Positions 13,765 through 21,333 of a stretch of DNA of 22,411 nt are shown here, piece after piece; positions within the stretch are counted from its first letter, which is position 1, and each line of letters begins with the position of its first letter. Source of the DNA: a virus; the IMG/VR virus record IMGVR_UViG_3300035698_012414, positions 1 through 22,411 of that record, one strand, 5' to 3'. A program made the translations under genes and the position numbers. The notes under the pieces were generated by a model. It was not told where the DNA came from. It searched no databases and was given only the letters and a program-made list of their open reading frames with translations.

Positions 13765-13887
13765 ATGACTATTTCTCAATGCTATTATTGTTTTGAACAC
13801 TATAACAAAATAGTCACTTTAGAATACGCTTGTAAAGATTGCGTTATACTACATCAAGAATCTCTTGAGCACATCGATCCCAACTGA
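13765..13887 (+). CDS. Possible 40-aa zinc-ribbon mini-protein
   Basis: ATG at 13765 to TGA at 13885-13887. The product has two CxxC pairs, QCYYCF and ACKDCV, 16 residues apart, the spacing of a small zinc ribbon. Both pairs fall in the 87 bases between the terminator and the convergent GT4 gene; only the C-terminal tail overlaps that gene's 3' end, antisense. Against it: no SD is visible and a terminator sits just upstream. It may be real, leaderless, or a gene remnant. Confidence 0.35.
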   Translation: MTISQCYYCFEHYNKIVTLEYACKDCVILHQESLEHIDPN

Positions 13888-14929
13888 ATTCTTTAGCTTT
13901 TAACAAGGCTTTTTCTTTCTTGGATGAATATACTACTTTGTTAACGAAAGCTTCTCTCATGGCTTCTTTGATAGCTTTGACGCTAGGTTCTTGCCATGAT
14001 ACACCCTCATATAACAAGTCCCAAGTTACAGGTTTTAGTTTTCCAGGAATAAGCCAAGAATTGTCCGATTTTGCATATTCAGTCTGACCACCGAAATCAC
14101 TTTGTATGGTCGGCAATCCACAAGCCATAGCTTCTAATCCTGCAAGATTAAACGAGTCTGCCATTTGTGTACAGACATAAACATGACAACCATTATACAT
14201 AATAGATAACTGTTGCGGAGTTAGTACTTCAGTATTAATTTTTACGTCTGGACTGTTCTCATTGATTTCAAGGCCCAACTTTGTAACTTCTGTCTTAAAA
14301 TCCCACCCTGGAGAAATGTATGATGGGTTTATTTTGACAATCATTTGCACAGGATCATCTTTAGTGAATTCTTCAAAGTATGCTTTAATTGCATACTGTG
14401 TTCCTCCACGGTCATTAATCCCGCTAGGCCATCCTTTGTTAAGTAGGAATGTAAACTTTTCATGCTTTACTATTTCTTTATCTTCAGAAAATATTTTGTG
14501 TTCTACACCATAAGGAATAACTTTAACTTTATCTAGAATACTACACTCAGAGTTTTTGATACAGTCTTTTGTGTGTTGTGAAGGTACGATTAATGTGTCT
14601 ATTCTTTCATCTTCTAATAGTTGTTTCATTCCATCTGATAGCTTATTTCCTTCCCATAAAAAACAGCCTATAAACTTACTTGTTTCTTCTGTTAGAAGAG
14701 AGAAGTATCCTTGTGGCAACATTATAGCCATGGCTGGAATAGTTGTATCAAAAGGTCTTTTAAACATTATTAGTTCGTCATCAGTGCACATTCCTTCCCA
14801 CCCTTGTGGCATATTAGTTTCAAGTTTAACTTCACACTTCCTGTTCAATGCGTTAGCAAGAAACCTTGAAACCGTAGCGTATCCTGTGGTGTCAAAGTAT
14901 TGCGTGGTTATTATATTTAGTTTATTCAT
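13844..14929 (-). CDS. Glycosyltransferase, GT-B fold, GT4-like
   Basis: 361 aa. The N-terminal Rossmann half begins INIITTQYFDTTGYATVSRF-like, with the TGYATVSR loop seen in viral GT4 enzymes. Mid-protein VKVIPYGVEHKIF is the usual domain linker. The C-terminal half carries ADSFNLAGLEAMACGLPTI (~257-274), the donor-binding E-x7-E motif with Asp258 in place of the first Glu and Glu266 as the second. It would transfer a sugar from a nucleotide donor with retention. It is the last gene of the left-going operon, overlapping the GT2 upstream by 8 bases. The acceptor is unknown. Confidence 0.82.
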   Translation of the reverse strand: MNKLNIITTQYFDTTGYATVSRFLANALNRKCEVKLETNMPQGWEGMCTDDELIMFKRPFDTTIPAMAIMLPQGYFSLLTEETSKFIGCFLWEGNKLSDGMKQLLEDERIDTLIVPSQHTKDCIKNSECSILDKVKVIPYGVEHKIFSEDKEIVKHEKFTFLLNKGWPSGINDRGGTQYAIKAYFEEFTKDDPVQMIVKINPSYISPGWDFKTEVTKLGLEINENSPDVKINTEVLTPQQLSIMYNGCHVYVCTQMADSFNLAGLEAMACGLPTIQSDFGGQTEYAKSDNSWLIPGKLKPVTWDLLYEGVSWQEPSVKAIKEAMREAFVNKVVYSSKKEKALLKAKEFSWDRCAQEILDVV

Positions 14930-15851
14930 TTATTGGTCCTCCAACGATCAAGTTTGTTGATTTTGTTTTGTTCTCCTCAAACTGTATAGACAAAGCGTCT
15001 TCACTGATTCCTATCTTCTTATTGTAATTGCTTATGAAGTCTCCGTGTGTCTGGAGAAGCTTTTTCGTGTGTCTTTTGAGTACGAACTCATTAAGTTGCA
15101 TTAGCTCATTGTAGTCAGCTCTTCGGTCACCACCGCTAGGTGTCTGCAAATGATAAGCTTTAGCCCCAGTGTGAACTCCTATAGTAAAGCCATTAGTTAT
15201 AGCATCAAAACTAAACATTTGTTCTTCACGGAATCCGCATTTAGATAGTTCGTCAGAATACTTAATCTTTTCGTGCACTTCTCTCTTGATTAATGCACAC
15301 GAACGGAAATGATGCGCTGGTAACAAAACTTCATCAACGTATACATGTCCGCAGTCATCAAAGTTTCCTAAGAAGTTTCCTTTCTTGTCTAGCGTTACAG
15401 CATTGACTACTGGACAAGCGTATAATGTGCTTCTAGGAATGGTGTTCGCACCAAACAGTGGAACAACACCACTAACTATGTCGTAACTTTTAATTCCTGT
15501 CATTAATTTTTCGATATATTCTGGCTCTGCTACACTGTCGTCATCTATTCGTAAAAAGTATTTTGCTTTACTATTCTTTAATCCTTCATCAGCCATTTGC
15601 TGACGCATTCTACTAACACCCATGCTTATATCATTTCTTGCTATAATAACTCTATGCCCTGCGATTCTAAACCTTGTTGCTATCGCATTGAGATAGTGTT
15701 GTGATTGCACAGGAATCGTTCCTGCATCATCTAATATAAATATACTAAAATTCTTGTATGTTTGTGTTAACAAACTATTCAATAAGCCGTACAATTCTGC
15801 TGGCCTGTCTTTTGTTCCTATTAGTACCATTACTTCTTCTTTAACATTCAT
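14922..15851 (-). CDS. Glycosyltransferase family 2 (GT-A fold)
   Basis: 309 aa behind GGAGTAG. It has the GT2 layout: VMVLIGTKDRPAELYGLLNS at the start, LLTQTYKNFSIFILDDAG with Asp41-Asp42 for nucleotide binding, and YFLRIDDDSVAEPEYIEKL, in which Asp103-Asp105 form the metal-binding DxD. The later part (HVYVDEVLLPAHHFRSCALI, GFREEQMFSFDAI) matches the acceptor side with an ED-like base motif. It is an inverting sugar transferase of unknown acceptor. It overlaps the nuclease gene by 11 bases and the GT4 gene by 8, so the three are co-translated. Confidence 0.85.
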   Translation of the reverse strand: MNVKEEVMVLIGTKDRPAELYGLLNSLLTQTYKNFSIFILDDAGTIPVQSQHYLNAIATRFRIAGHRVIIARNDISMGVSRMRQQMADEGLKNSKAKYFLRIDDDSVAEPEYIEKLMTGIKSYDIVSGVVPLFGANTIPRSTLYACPVVNAVTLDKKGNFLGNFDDCGHVYVDEVLLPAHHFRSCALIKREVHEKIKYSDELSKCGFREEQMFSFDAITNGFTIGVHTGAKAYHLQTPSGGDRRADYNELMQLNEFVLKRHTKKLLQTHGDFISNYNKKIGISEDALSIQFEENKTKSTNLIVGGPINE

Positions 15852-16176
15852 ATATATCTACTCCTTTGATTCTGTCTTTAATTACCCAGACTTGGTATTT
15901 AATATTATCTGCTCGGTATATGTCAGCAAATTCTTCGTATTCTTTTAATGGTGGTTTAGTATTACTTTTTACTTGTACATGAAGAACCTGAGTTTCTTCA
16001 TTTTCAGTCCTTGGCTTCATGGCTATTATATCCCATAACCCATAAAAGTCAACATTCTTGTTATATAATGTGCTTCCCTTTACCCGTTGCGCGATCCACC
16101 CTTTTTTTAGTAATATTTGTTCTGCTTGTATTTCCCTACGAAATCCCTTAGCTCTGGTGTTTATTTTTCCTGCCAT
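15841..16176 (-). CDS. PD-(D/E)XK nuclease-like protein (Hjc/VRR-like)
   Basis: 111 aa behind GGAGTTAAAAAATA. The fold signature is visible: basic start with GFRREIQAEQILLKKGW (Glu15), RVKGSTLY, then LWDIIAMKP (Asp49) and VLHVQVKSN (Gln68-x-Lys70). This is E...D...(E/Q)xK of the PD-(D/E)XK superfamily, with Gln in the usual Glu place, a change known in some active members. Archaeal Holliday junction resolvases and VRR-type nucleases share this pattern and size. It is oddly placed inside a glycan operon, overlapping both neighbours. Resolvase versus restriction-type nuclease cannot be decided here. Confidence 0.68.
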   Translation of the reverse strand: MAGKINTRAKGFRREIQAEQILLKKGWIAQRVKGSTLYNKNVDFYGLWDIIAMKPRTENEETQVLHVQVKSNTKPPLKEYEEFADIYRADNIKYQVWVIKDRIKGVDIYEC

Positions 16177-17312
16177 TATTTTTTAACTCCTATTATTAGT
16201 TGATGTTTGAACAAGAAATATTCAGGAACAGGTAGAAATATGAAATACTGTGCTAATTTATTAAGCCACCACTCTCTCGTTTCTTTAATTATATGTGTAG
16301 GGTCAGCATCAAGATTAGGATCTCCAATGAAAGGAATAGAAAACAGAAAGTTCTTTGTTCCTGAAGCACGAATATTCTCCAGCACTGTGTCAATGTCTTC
16401 ATAAGAGATATGTTCTAGTAAGTCGTAAGCAATAACCAAGTCATAGTCGCCATCGTATTGGTCTTTAGTAATGTTTCCTTGTAATACTCGCCCCTTAGCA
16501 GGGCTGGAGTTTACTGCATACTTACTTTTTTCTATCCCCACAGCATCCATTCCTAGTCTGTTCATGGCATAAACCCTTGGCCCAACTCCACAGCCAATTT
16601 CTAAAATCTTTTTTGGTTTGAAGTATGTGTTCCAGTCTAAAGCGTCCATGAAGTGTGTTCCTTGTATGCTCATTCTTGTACTAAAATATTCTCTGTCTGC
16701 TTTAAAGTCTTCATCTCGGTAATTGTCTAATACTAAACATAGTACTCCTTCAGAATCATAAATGTCTTTTTCATTAATTATGTGCAATGGCATGAAACCG
16801 AAACTTTCAAACAACATGATCCACATTTCTTTAGTAAGTCGTAACCTATGGGTTTTGTCATTTCTTGAGCATTCTAAAACATAGTCTCCATACATTCTTT
16901 TACTCACAGGAACCCTGATAATTAATTTATTTGGATTTGTATTCCTGAAATGTTTCATGGTTCTTATCAAATCACTATAATTCATGTGCTCCAGAACATC
17001 TAAACAGGTTATTACATCTGTCTTAAATGCTCTTTCTCCAATCACATTCTTAATTTTTGGATATAATTCTTTGCCGTGATTAACAGCCCACTCTGAAGTA
17101 TCATACCCTGAAACATTTTTGAATCCTAATTTATGGAGTTCACTTAGCAACTTTCCGGTAGCGCAACCATAGTCATAAATATGATTGTCAGGATTAATTG
17201 TTCCCACTTTAATAATGTCTTTGGCTAGTTGTTCGTAACTACGTTCATCATAATTCTTATAATTACTAAATTTAGAATTCAGGAAGTACGATTCGTCATA
17301 TAAATTTGTCAT
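16176..17312 (-). CDS. Fused double SAM-dependent methyltransferase
   Basis: 378 aa behind GGAGG. Two class I methyltransferase domains lie in tandem. The first (~40-200) has YDYGCATG (47-53), VSGYDTSEWA and CLDVLEH (103-109). The second (~225-378) has LEIGCGVG (237-244), AVGIEKSKYA and AYDLLEH (295-301), followed by DADPTHI and TREWW, motifs seen in sugar and lipid methyltransferases. Both keep the Gly-rich SAM loop, so both may be active. Substrates are unknown; methylation of a glycan built by neighbouring transferases is inferred. It overlaps the radical SAM gene by 17 bases and the nuclease by TAATG. Confidence 0.82.
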   Translation of the reverse strand: MTNLYDESYFLNSKFSNYKNYDERSYEQLAKDIIKVGTINPDNHIYDYGCATGKLLSELHKLGFKNVSGYDTSEWAVNHGKELYPKIKNVIGERAFKTDVITCLDVLEHMNYSDLIRTMKHFRNTNPNKLIIRVPVSKRMYGDYVLECSRNDKTHRLRLTKEMWIMLFESFGFMPLHIINEKDIYDSEGVLCLVLDNYRDEDFKADREYFSTRMSIQGTHFMDALDWNTYFKPKKILEIGCGVGPRVYAMNRLGMDAVGIEKSKYAVNSSPAKGRVLQGNITKDQYDGDYDLVIAYDLLEHISYEDIDTVLENIRASGTKNFLFSIPFIGDPNLDADPTHIIKETREWWLNKLAQYFIFLPVPEYFLFKHQLIIGVKK

Positions 17313-18390
17313 GAGGAACCTCCACTTCTAGCCCGTGTAACATCCTGTTTTGTCCAGCATAAAAACACTTACCAGCATAACAATTACTAGTATCCATTAC
17401 AGGGAGATTAGAAGGCCAAATATCTTTAACGTCCTTCATGCTTCCAATCTTCCAAGCTTCACTAAAGTTACCGGTATATAATGGAGAAGCTGAACACTGG
17501 TACAATTTACCATCGCTATTAAGGAACGGTTTCAAACGACCTATTCTACAAGCGTCATGAATATCGTAAGATTTCGATTGAAAAAACATTCCTGGAAACT
17601 CTTCCATGAGTGGAGTAATTGCTTCCTTGTATTCTGCTTGTTGTTCAGGACTTTGGCAGTTAGGAACAATACGAACAAATGACGGCCTGCTACGCTTAGC
17701 AAACTCACTGATCTTTTCAAGCTTGGAAATATCTGAGCCTGGAGTCCAAACGTATGACAAGCCTAACGTTCCTTTAATTTCAGGAATAACAATCGAATCC
17801 AGAGGATCTCTTTTTGTCGTGTCACCATCATTCCCATAATAATTTTCTGCGTCAAGGAATGACATTGATATTCTCATCCACTTTAATGTGTCAAGTGTGT
17901 CTTGTGGAACCTTATTCAATAATAAACCATTGGTTATCATTCCAACATCAACATCTTTACTATCGAGATAGTCGACAAGTCTAGGAAGTTCTTTATACAT
18001 TGTAGGATCACCACCACCGGTAATTTCAGCACTTAGTATTGGCCCAACATCAACAAAGTCATCAATGCAATCCTCAAGATCTCCAATTGGTATGGTGTCT
18101 CCTTCGCGGTTCCATGTTGAACAAAAACCACATTCAAGATTGCAATTGTCTGTTGGTGATATTTGTAAAGTTATAGGACGCCATACTCCTCTTTTCGCAT
18201 CTTCAAGTCTATCAAGATGTTGTAACATTTTAGTTCCTGTTGAGGTGTATACTGACTCGAGCATCTTCTTATCGTCAGGAGGAATGTCTGCCTCGTTTCT
18301 TCCTCTGGCATTGTTTTCACCAGCAAACGTATGCACATTATCAACCAGGTCTCGTAACTTCTCAATCTTTTTTTTAGTTTTGAATTCCAT
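17296..18390 (-). CDS. Radical SAM enzyme with SPASM/twitch-like C-terminus
   Basis: 364 aa. CNLECGFC (Cys83, Cys87, Cys90) is the CX3CX2C cluster motif that binds the 4Fe-4S centre and SAM; ITGGGDPTMYKE (~123-134) is the GGE-like SAM-binding motif. An ~70-residue N-terminal extension precedes the barrel. Cys281, Cys299, Cys337 and Cys342 near the end suggest an auxiliary cluster of the SPASM or twitch type. Such enzymes modify peptides or sugars (epimerisation, dehydrogenation, thioether formation). The substrate is unknown; here it lies between a GT2 and a methyltransferase. The SD is weak, so translation probably depends on coupling with the upstream GT2 (17-base overlap). Confidence 0.85.
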   Translation of the reverse strand: MEFKTKKKIEKLRDLVDNVHTFAGENNARGRNEADIPPDDKKMLESVYTSTGTKMLQHLDRLEDAKRGVWRPITLQISPTDNCNLECGFCSTWNREGDTIPIGDLEDCIDDFVDVGPILSAEITGGGDPTMYKELPRLVDYLDSKDVDVGMITNGLLLNKVPQDTLDTLKWMRISMSFLDAENYYGNDGDTTKRDPLDSIVIPEIKGTLGLSYVWTPGSDISKLEKISEFAKRSRPSFVRIVPNCQSPEQQAEYKEAITPLMEEFPGMFFQSKSYDIHDACRIGRLKPFLNSDGKLYQCSASPLYTGNFSEAWKIGSMKDVKDIWPSNLPVMDTSNCYAGKCFYAGQNRMLHGLEVEVPHDKFI

Positions 18391-19159
18391 CTGTTTGTTG
18401 TTTAATTATTTCTTCAATATGAAACTTTTCTTTTATCACTTCAGGATGACTCCGTAGCACTTGAATATAATATGTTATAGGATATGGAATAACAGGCTGG
18501 CCTGGATACGTTCCTGTAATCATATGATAAAATTGCCATTTAAGATATGCATCACGATTCTGAGACTTGTCACTAGAGTTTGTTTCATACCTTCGTAACG
18601 CATCAATCATGTTTTTACAGAATCCATAATGGTGTACCAAAATAAAGGGTATGGTACTACTGGTTTTTGCTCCTTCAGCAAGACCGTGCATTGTCCCGTC
18701 TTTATATTTTATTGATGGAATGCGTTTGAATAGTCTGTTCTGCCATATGTGAACGTTTGTTGTTCTATCAAAATGTACAAGATCACCCATGTAATGTTCT
18801 CCATGTAAATTAAAACATTCAATCTTAGGATTGTCAATTAGTAATTTTTTGAGGTGTTTAATTTCTTCACTAAACACTTCATCACAGTCAGTGGTTAAAA
18901 CATAATCACATGTAGCTTTTGATACAGCAAAATTCTTACAAGTCGTGTAGTCTTCTGGAACAGCAAACTCTTTATAGTATTGTTTAACCATGGGGTATTC
19001 ACGTGTAAGAAATCCTAATGTCCCGTCGACGCTTCCTGTATCTACATAAATTATTTCGTCACAAAACGTTAATGCTGACTTAATAACTTCTTCTAGAAAG
19101 TACTTCTTTTCGTCCTTTCCTATAAGGCACAATGAGATAGTTGGCTCAGGGTTTGCCAT
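18374..19159 (-). CDS. Glycosyltransferase family 2 (second copy, divergent)
   Basis: 261 aa from the ATG at 19159, chosen because GAGGAG lies 8 bases upstream and the product begins MANPEPTISLCLIGKDEKK, right at the GT2 fold; a longer ORF to 19201 has no SD. DEIIYVDTGSVDGT (~34-47) and LTTDCDEVFSEEI (Asp91-x-Asp93) are the nucleotide and metal sites. MHGLAEGAK and LVHHYGFCKN follow, as in the Kdo/SunS-like GT2 group whose members glycosylate lipids or peptides. It overlaps the upstream GT4 by 14 bases and the radical SAM gene by 17. Confidence 0.84.
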   Translation of the reverse strand: MANPEPTISLCLIGKDEKKYFLEEVIKSALTFCDEIIYVDTGSVDGTLGFLTREYPMVKQYYKEFAVPEDYTTCKNFAVSKATCDYVLTTDCDEVFSEEIKHLKKLLIDNPKIECFNLHGEHYMGDLVHFDRTTNVHIWQNRLFKRIPSIKYKDGTMHGLAEGAKTSSTIPFILVHHYGFCKNMIDALRRYETNSSDKSQNRDAYLKWQFYHMITGTYPGQPVIPYPITYYIQVLRSHPEVIKEKFHIEEIIKQQTDGIQN

Positions 19160-20456
19160 TAATTTGCTCCTCGAATAATTTGTCGAACTTATCAATAACA
19201 ATATCCCAAGTATAATTTTCTATAACTGCTTTCCTTCCGTTAGCACCCATTTCTTTTCTTAATTCAGGATCCTTGTATAACGTATATAGTTTATCTGCAG
19301 CATCATCAATACAACACAACCCTCTCTCGACATTCCAAGATCCTGTTTGTGTTCCATTGATTAATTTCATATCATAATCCTTAAAGTTTTCAGAAAAAGG
19401 ATCAACAGAGCATACTTCATCATCAACACCAGCAAGGTTTATAGCCAATCCCGACTTGTACTCAAGGATTAATTCTGGAGTTGTTGTATAATTAGTTGCT
19501 AGAACAGGAACAGCACAACTCATAGCTTCAATAATAGGAACTCCGAACCCTTCACCGCTCGTGGTTAGGATATGAACATCCATCGCATTATATACAGAAT
19601 TCATTTTTTCGTATGAGAACCCGCTGAAGTATTTCATTCCTGTAAATTTAACTCTGTTCTCAAGATTGAATCGTTGAATTAAGAGATCAATCCTGAAAAG
19701 CGTTGCTATGTCATTAGGGTCTATGTGAAGCAGTAGTCTTGCGTCTGGAACGTCATACTTTGTTATGAACTTGTAGAATGACTTAATAGTCCTGTCAAGA
19801 TTCTTTCTAGGTTGATTCCTTGCAACACTCCCCACAACAAAACATCCTTGCAGGTTCCACTCAGCCTTGCATTTTTGTCTTTCGTACTCGCTTAATGGCT
19901 TAAAGTTCTTTTCGTCAACAGCTGCTGGAATATATTCTGTGTCTAGTCCGTGATAGTCTTTAGCTTGTTTTTGTCCAAACTTTGCCATTGCTATGGTGAA
20001 GCTACACTTTTTCAGAACGTTCTCACAACCTGTAGGTAGCCCTCCTCCTCCGTCTGTAGGATAATAGAATGCTGACTTTGTAGGACTAAAATCAAGATTT
20101 AGAAACCATGGGTTTCCTTGAATCATCATGAATGTGTCAAGTAGTGTAACAAAAATGTCAGGCTTTAATTGTTTTATTGTCGGCTCAATAATATCTGCAC
20201 AGTATGGAGCTCTCCCGCTTGTTCCATGTAGTGCATAATTAATTTTTGTTCCGCCCTCAAGCGTCCACCCTGGCAGTACATCAACTTGTGGAAGGCATTT
20301 AGCAACTAACAAGTTATGACAAAGTTGGTGACACTCCCAGCCTTTCTTTGTTAGACCATTTAGAATGTTTAGTGTCATTGTAGCGTATCCTGTTGAAACC
20401 AAGGGCGAATCCGAGAGCCATAACAAAACTCCCTTCTTTTTAATATTTTTTTTCAT
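19146..20456 (-). CDS. Glycosyltransferase, GT-B fold, GT4 family
   Basis: 436 aa behind GGAGG. The N-terminal half has LLWLSDSPLVSTGYATMTLN, with the same TGYAT loop as the GT4 at the operon end, so the two may be distant paralogues. TEYIPAAVDEKNFKPL links the halves, VVGSVARNQPRKNLD is the donor-side strand with the RKNLD motif, and TSGEGFGVPIIEAMSCAVPVL has Glu302 and Glu310 as the E-x7-E pair. All motifs of a retaining GT4 are intact. It overlaps the HNH gene by ATGA. The acceptor is unknown. Confidence 0.87.
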   Translation of the reverse strand: MKKNIKKKGVLLWLSDSPLVSTGYATMTLNILNGLTKKGWECHQLCHNLLVAKCLPQVDVLPGWTLEGGTKINYALHGTSGRAPYCADIIEPTIKQLKPDIFVTLLDTFMMIQGNPWFLNLDFSPTKSAFYYPTDGGGGLPTGCENVLKKCSFTIAMAKFGQKQAKDYHGLDTEYIPAAVDEKNFKPLSEYERQKCKAEWNLQGCFVVGSVARNQPRKNLDRTIKSFYKFITKYDVPDARLLLHIDPNDIATLFRIDLLIQRFNLENRVKFTGMKYFSGFSYEKMNSVYNAMDVHILTTSGEGFGVPIIEAMSCAVPVLATNYTTTPELILEYKSGLAINLAGVDDEVCSVDPFSENFKDYDMKLINGTQTGSWNVERGLCCIDDAADKLYTLYKDPELRKEMGANGRKAVIENYTWDIVIDKFDKLFEEQINGKP

Positions 20457-21046
20457 TGCAATGCCTCCAGTTTATTTAATATTTTTTCGTGGAAATGCTG
20501 TTGCCAGTAATTTCTTTTACCATTCGCTCTTGCATTACAAGCAAAACATAATGTGATGAGATTTTCCTGGTTACTGTGTTTCTTATCATAATCAATATGG
20601 TGGATACTTAGCATCTTTTTATCAGTGAGAGAACATTCTTGGCAAGTATGACTATCCCTATCCCTTATTTTATTTTTTAATTGTTCATTAAAGGCAGGAG
20701 CATAAGGATGTGTTGAGATCCCCCCTTTCCAATTGGGATTATTCTCTAGTTTAAGTTTTGTGGATTGCTTAAGAGCGATGCTTAAATTTTTTTTATGTGA
20801 TTCTGTTTTTTTATTGCCTATAGTCCTCTGAGACATTAACTCTTTATGTGCCTTCGTTCTCTCATATGGTTTTATTTTTCCACTAGCGAACCTTGCTTTT
20901 CTTGTTGTGGTTAGTTTATTGTTTGCTTCGTTTGTTCTTTTCCATGTTTTCCCTAAAGACCCTCTTGGTGAAGGGTTTGTTTTGTACCATTCTTTTTTTA
21001 TTCTACTCATGTTATCTTTATATTCTTGAGAATTCATTTTTGCCAT
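20453..21046 (-). CDS. HNH endonuclease, homing-type
   Basis: 197 aa behind AGAGGT. The N-terminal ~100 residues are basic and repetitive, with short NUMOD3-like stretches (KTNPSPRGSLGKTWK, RTIGNKKTESHKKNLSIA) typical of DNA-binding arms. The C-terminal domain is HNH: NWKGGIS, TCQECS (Cys135, Cys138), IHHIDYD (His149-His150), NQENLITLC, CFACN (Cys167, Cys170). The four cysteines bind structural zinc. Free-standing HNH homing enzymes are common in tailed viruses and cut intron- or gene-free alleles. It sits between the AbrB-like gene and the first GT4 and overlaps the latter, so it is now part of the operon. Confidence 0.85.
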   Translation of the reverse strand: MAKMNSQEYKDNMSRIKKEWYKTNPSPRGSLGKTWKRTNEANNKLTTTRKARFASGKIKPYERTKAHKELMSQRTIGNKKTESHKKNLSIALKQSTKLKLENNPNWKGGISTHPYAPAFNEQLKNKIRDRDSHTCQECSLTDKKMLSIHHIDYDKKHSNQENLITLCFACNARANGKRNYWQQHFHEKILNKLEALQ

Positions 21047-21082
21047 TGAGATACCTCTGGAAAGATTTTACCTTTAGGTTTC

Positions 21083-21271
21083 TTATTCATACTGTTCAGC
21101 TCCACTTGGAGTGTATGTTATTTGCGTTCCGCTGATAATCACGTTGTATGTTGCATGCATGAATTCCTTTGCGAATTGGTACGGAACGGTTAAAGAATAA
21201 TTGTCACCTGTCGGATTGCCTTTTGTTGTAGCCCTGATTTTGTAGTGTTTTCTTAAAAATATTTGTGTCAA
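21083..21271 (-). CDS. Small AbrB-like DNA-binding protein, TTG start
   Basis: 62 aa. KIRATTKGNPTGDNYSLTVPYQFAKEF followed by YNVIISGTQITYTPSG resembles the swapped-hairpin AbrB/MazE fold (a TKxG turn, SLTVP strand, short helix, then a strand pair). Members bind DNA as dimers, often as repressors or antitoxins. The start codon is TTG at 21269-21271; no in-frame ATG exists near it, and AAGGGG lies just upstream. With a TATA box at 21307-21316 the leader would be only ~12-15 bases. As first gene of the glycan operon it could regulate it; this is inference, and no toxin partner is seen. Confidence 0.5.
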   Translation of the reverse strand: MTQIFLRKHYKIRATTKGNPTGDNYSLTVPYQFAKEFMHATYNVIISGTQITYTPSGAEQYE

Positions 21272-21306
21272 TATATCAGCCCCTTATATAATTATATAAT
21301 TTAGAA

Positions 21307-21316
21307 GTATATAAAC
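21307..21316 (-). promoter_or_regulatory. TATA box of the left-going glycan operon
   Basis: On the minus strand GGCAAAA precedes GTTTATATAC, a BRE plus TATA pair, with the expected start near 21285 in an AT-rich stretch ending in AAGGGG. It is the only promoter-like site seen for the nine overlapping or closely spaced genes down to 13844. Confidence 0.68.
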
Positions 21317-21333
21317 CTTTTGCCAAATTCGTC

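Noticed and set aside
14556-14960. 134-aa plus-strand ORF opposite the GT4 and GT2 genes
   Set aside because: Antisense to conserved glycosyltransferase motifs, no SD or promoter.
19160-19201. Longer N-terminus for the second GT2 gene
   Set aside because: The upstream start lacks an SD and adds residues outside the GT2 fold; GAGGAG precedes the ATG at 19159.
21083-21271. Antitoxin of a toxin-antitoxin pair
   Set aside because: No small toxin-like gene is adjacent; the neighbour is an HNH homing-type nuclease.
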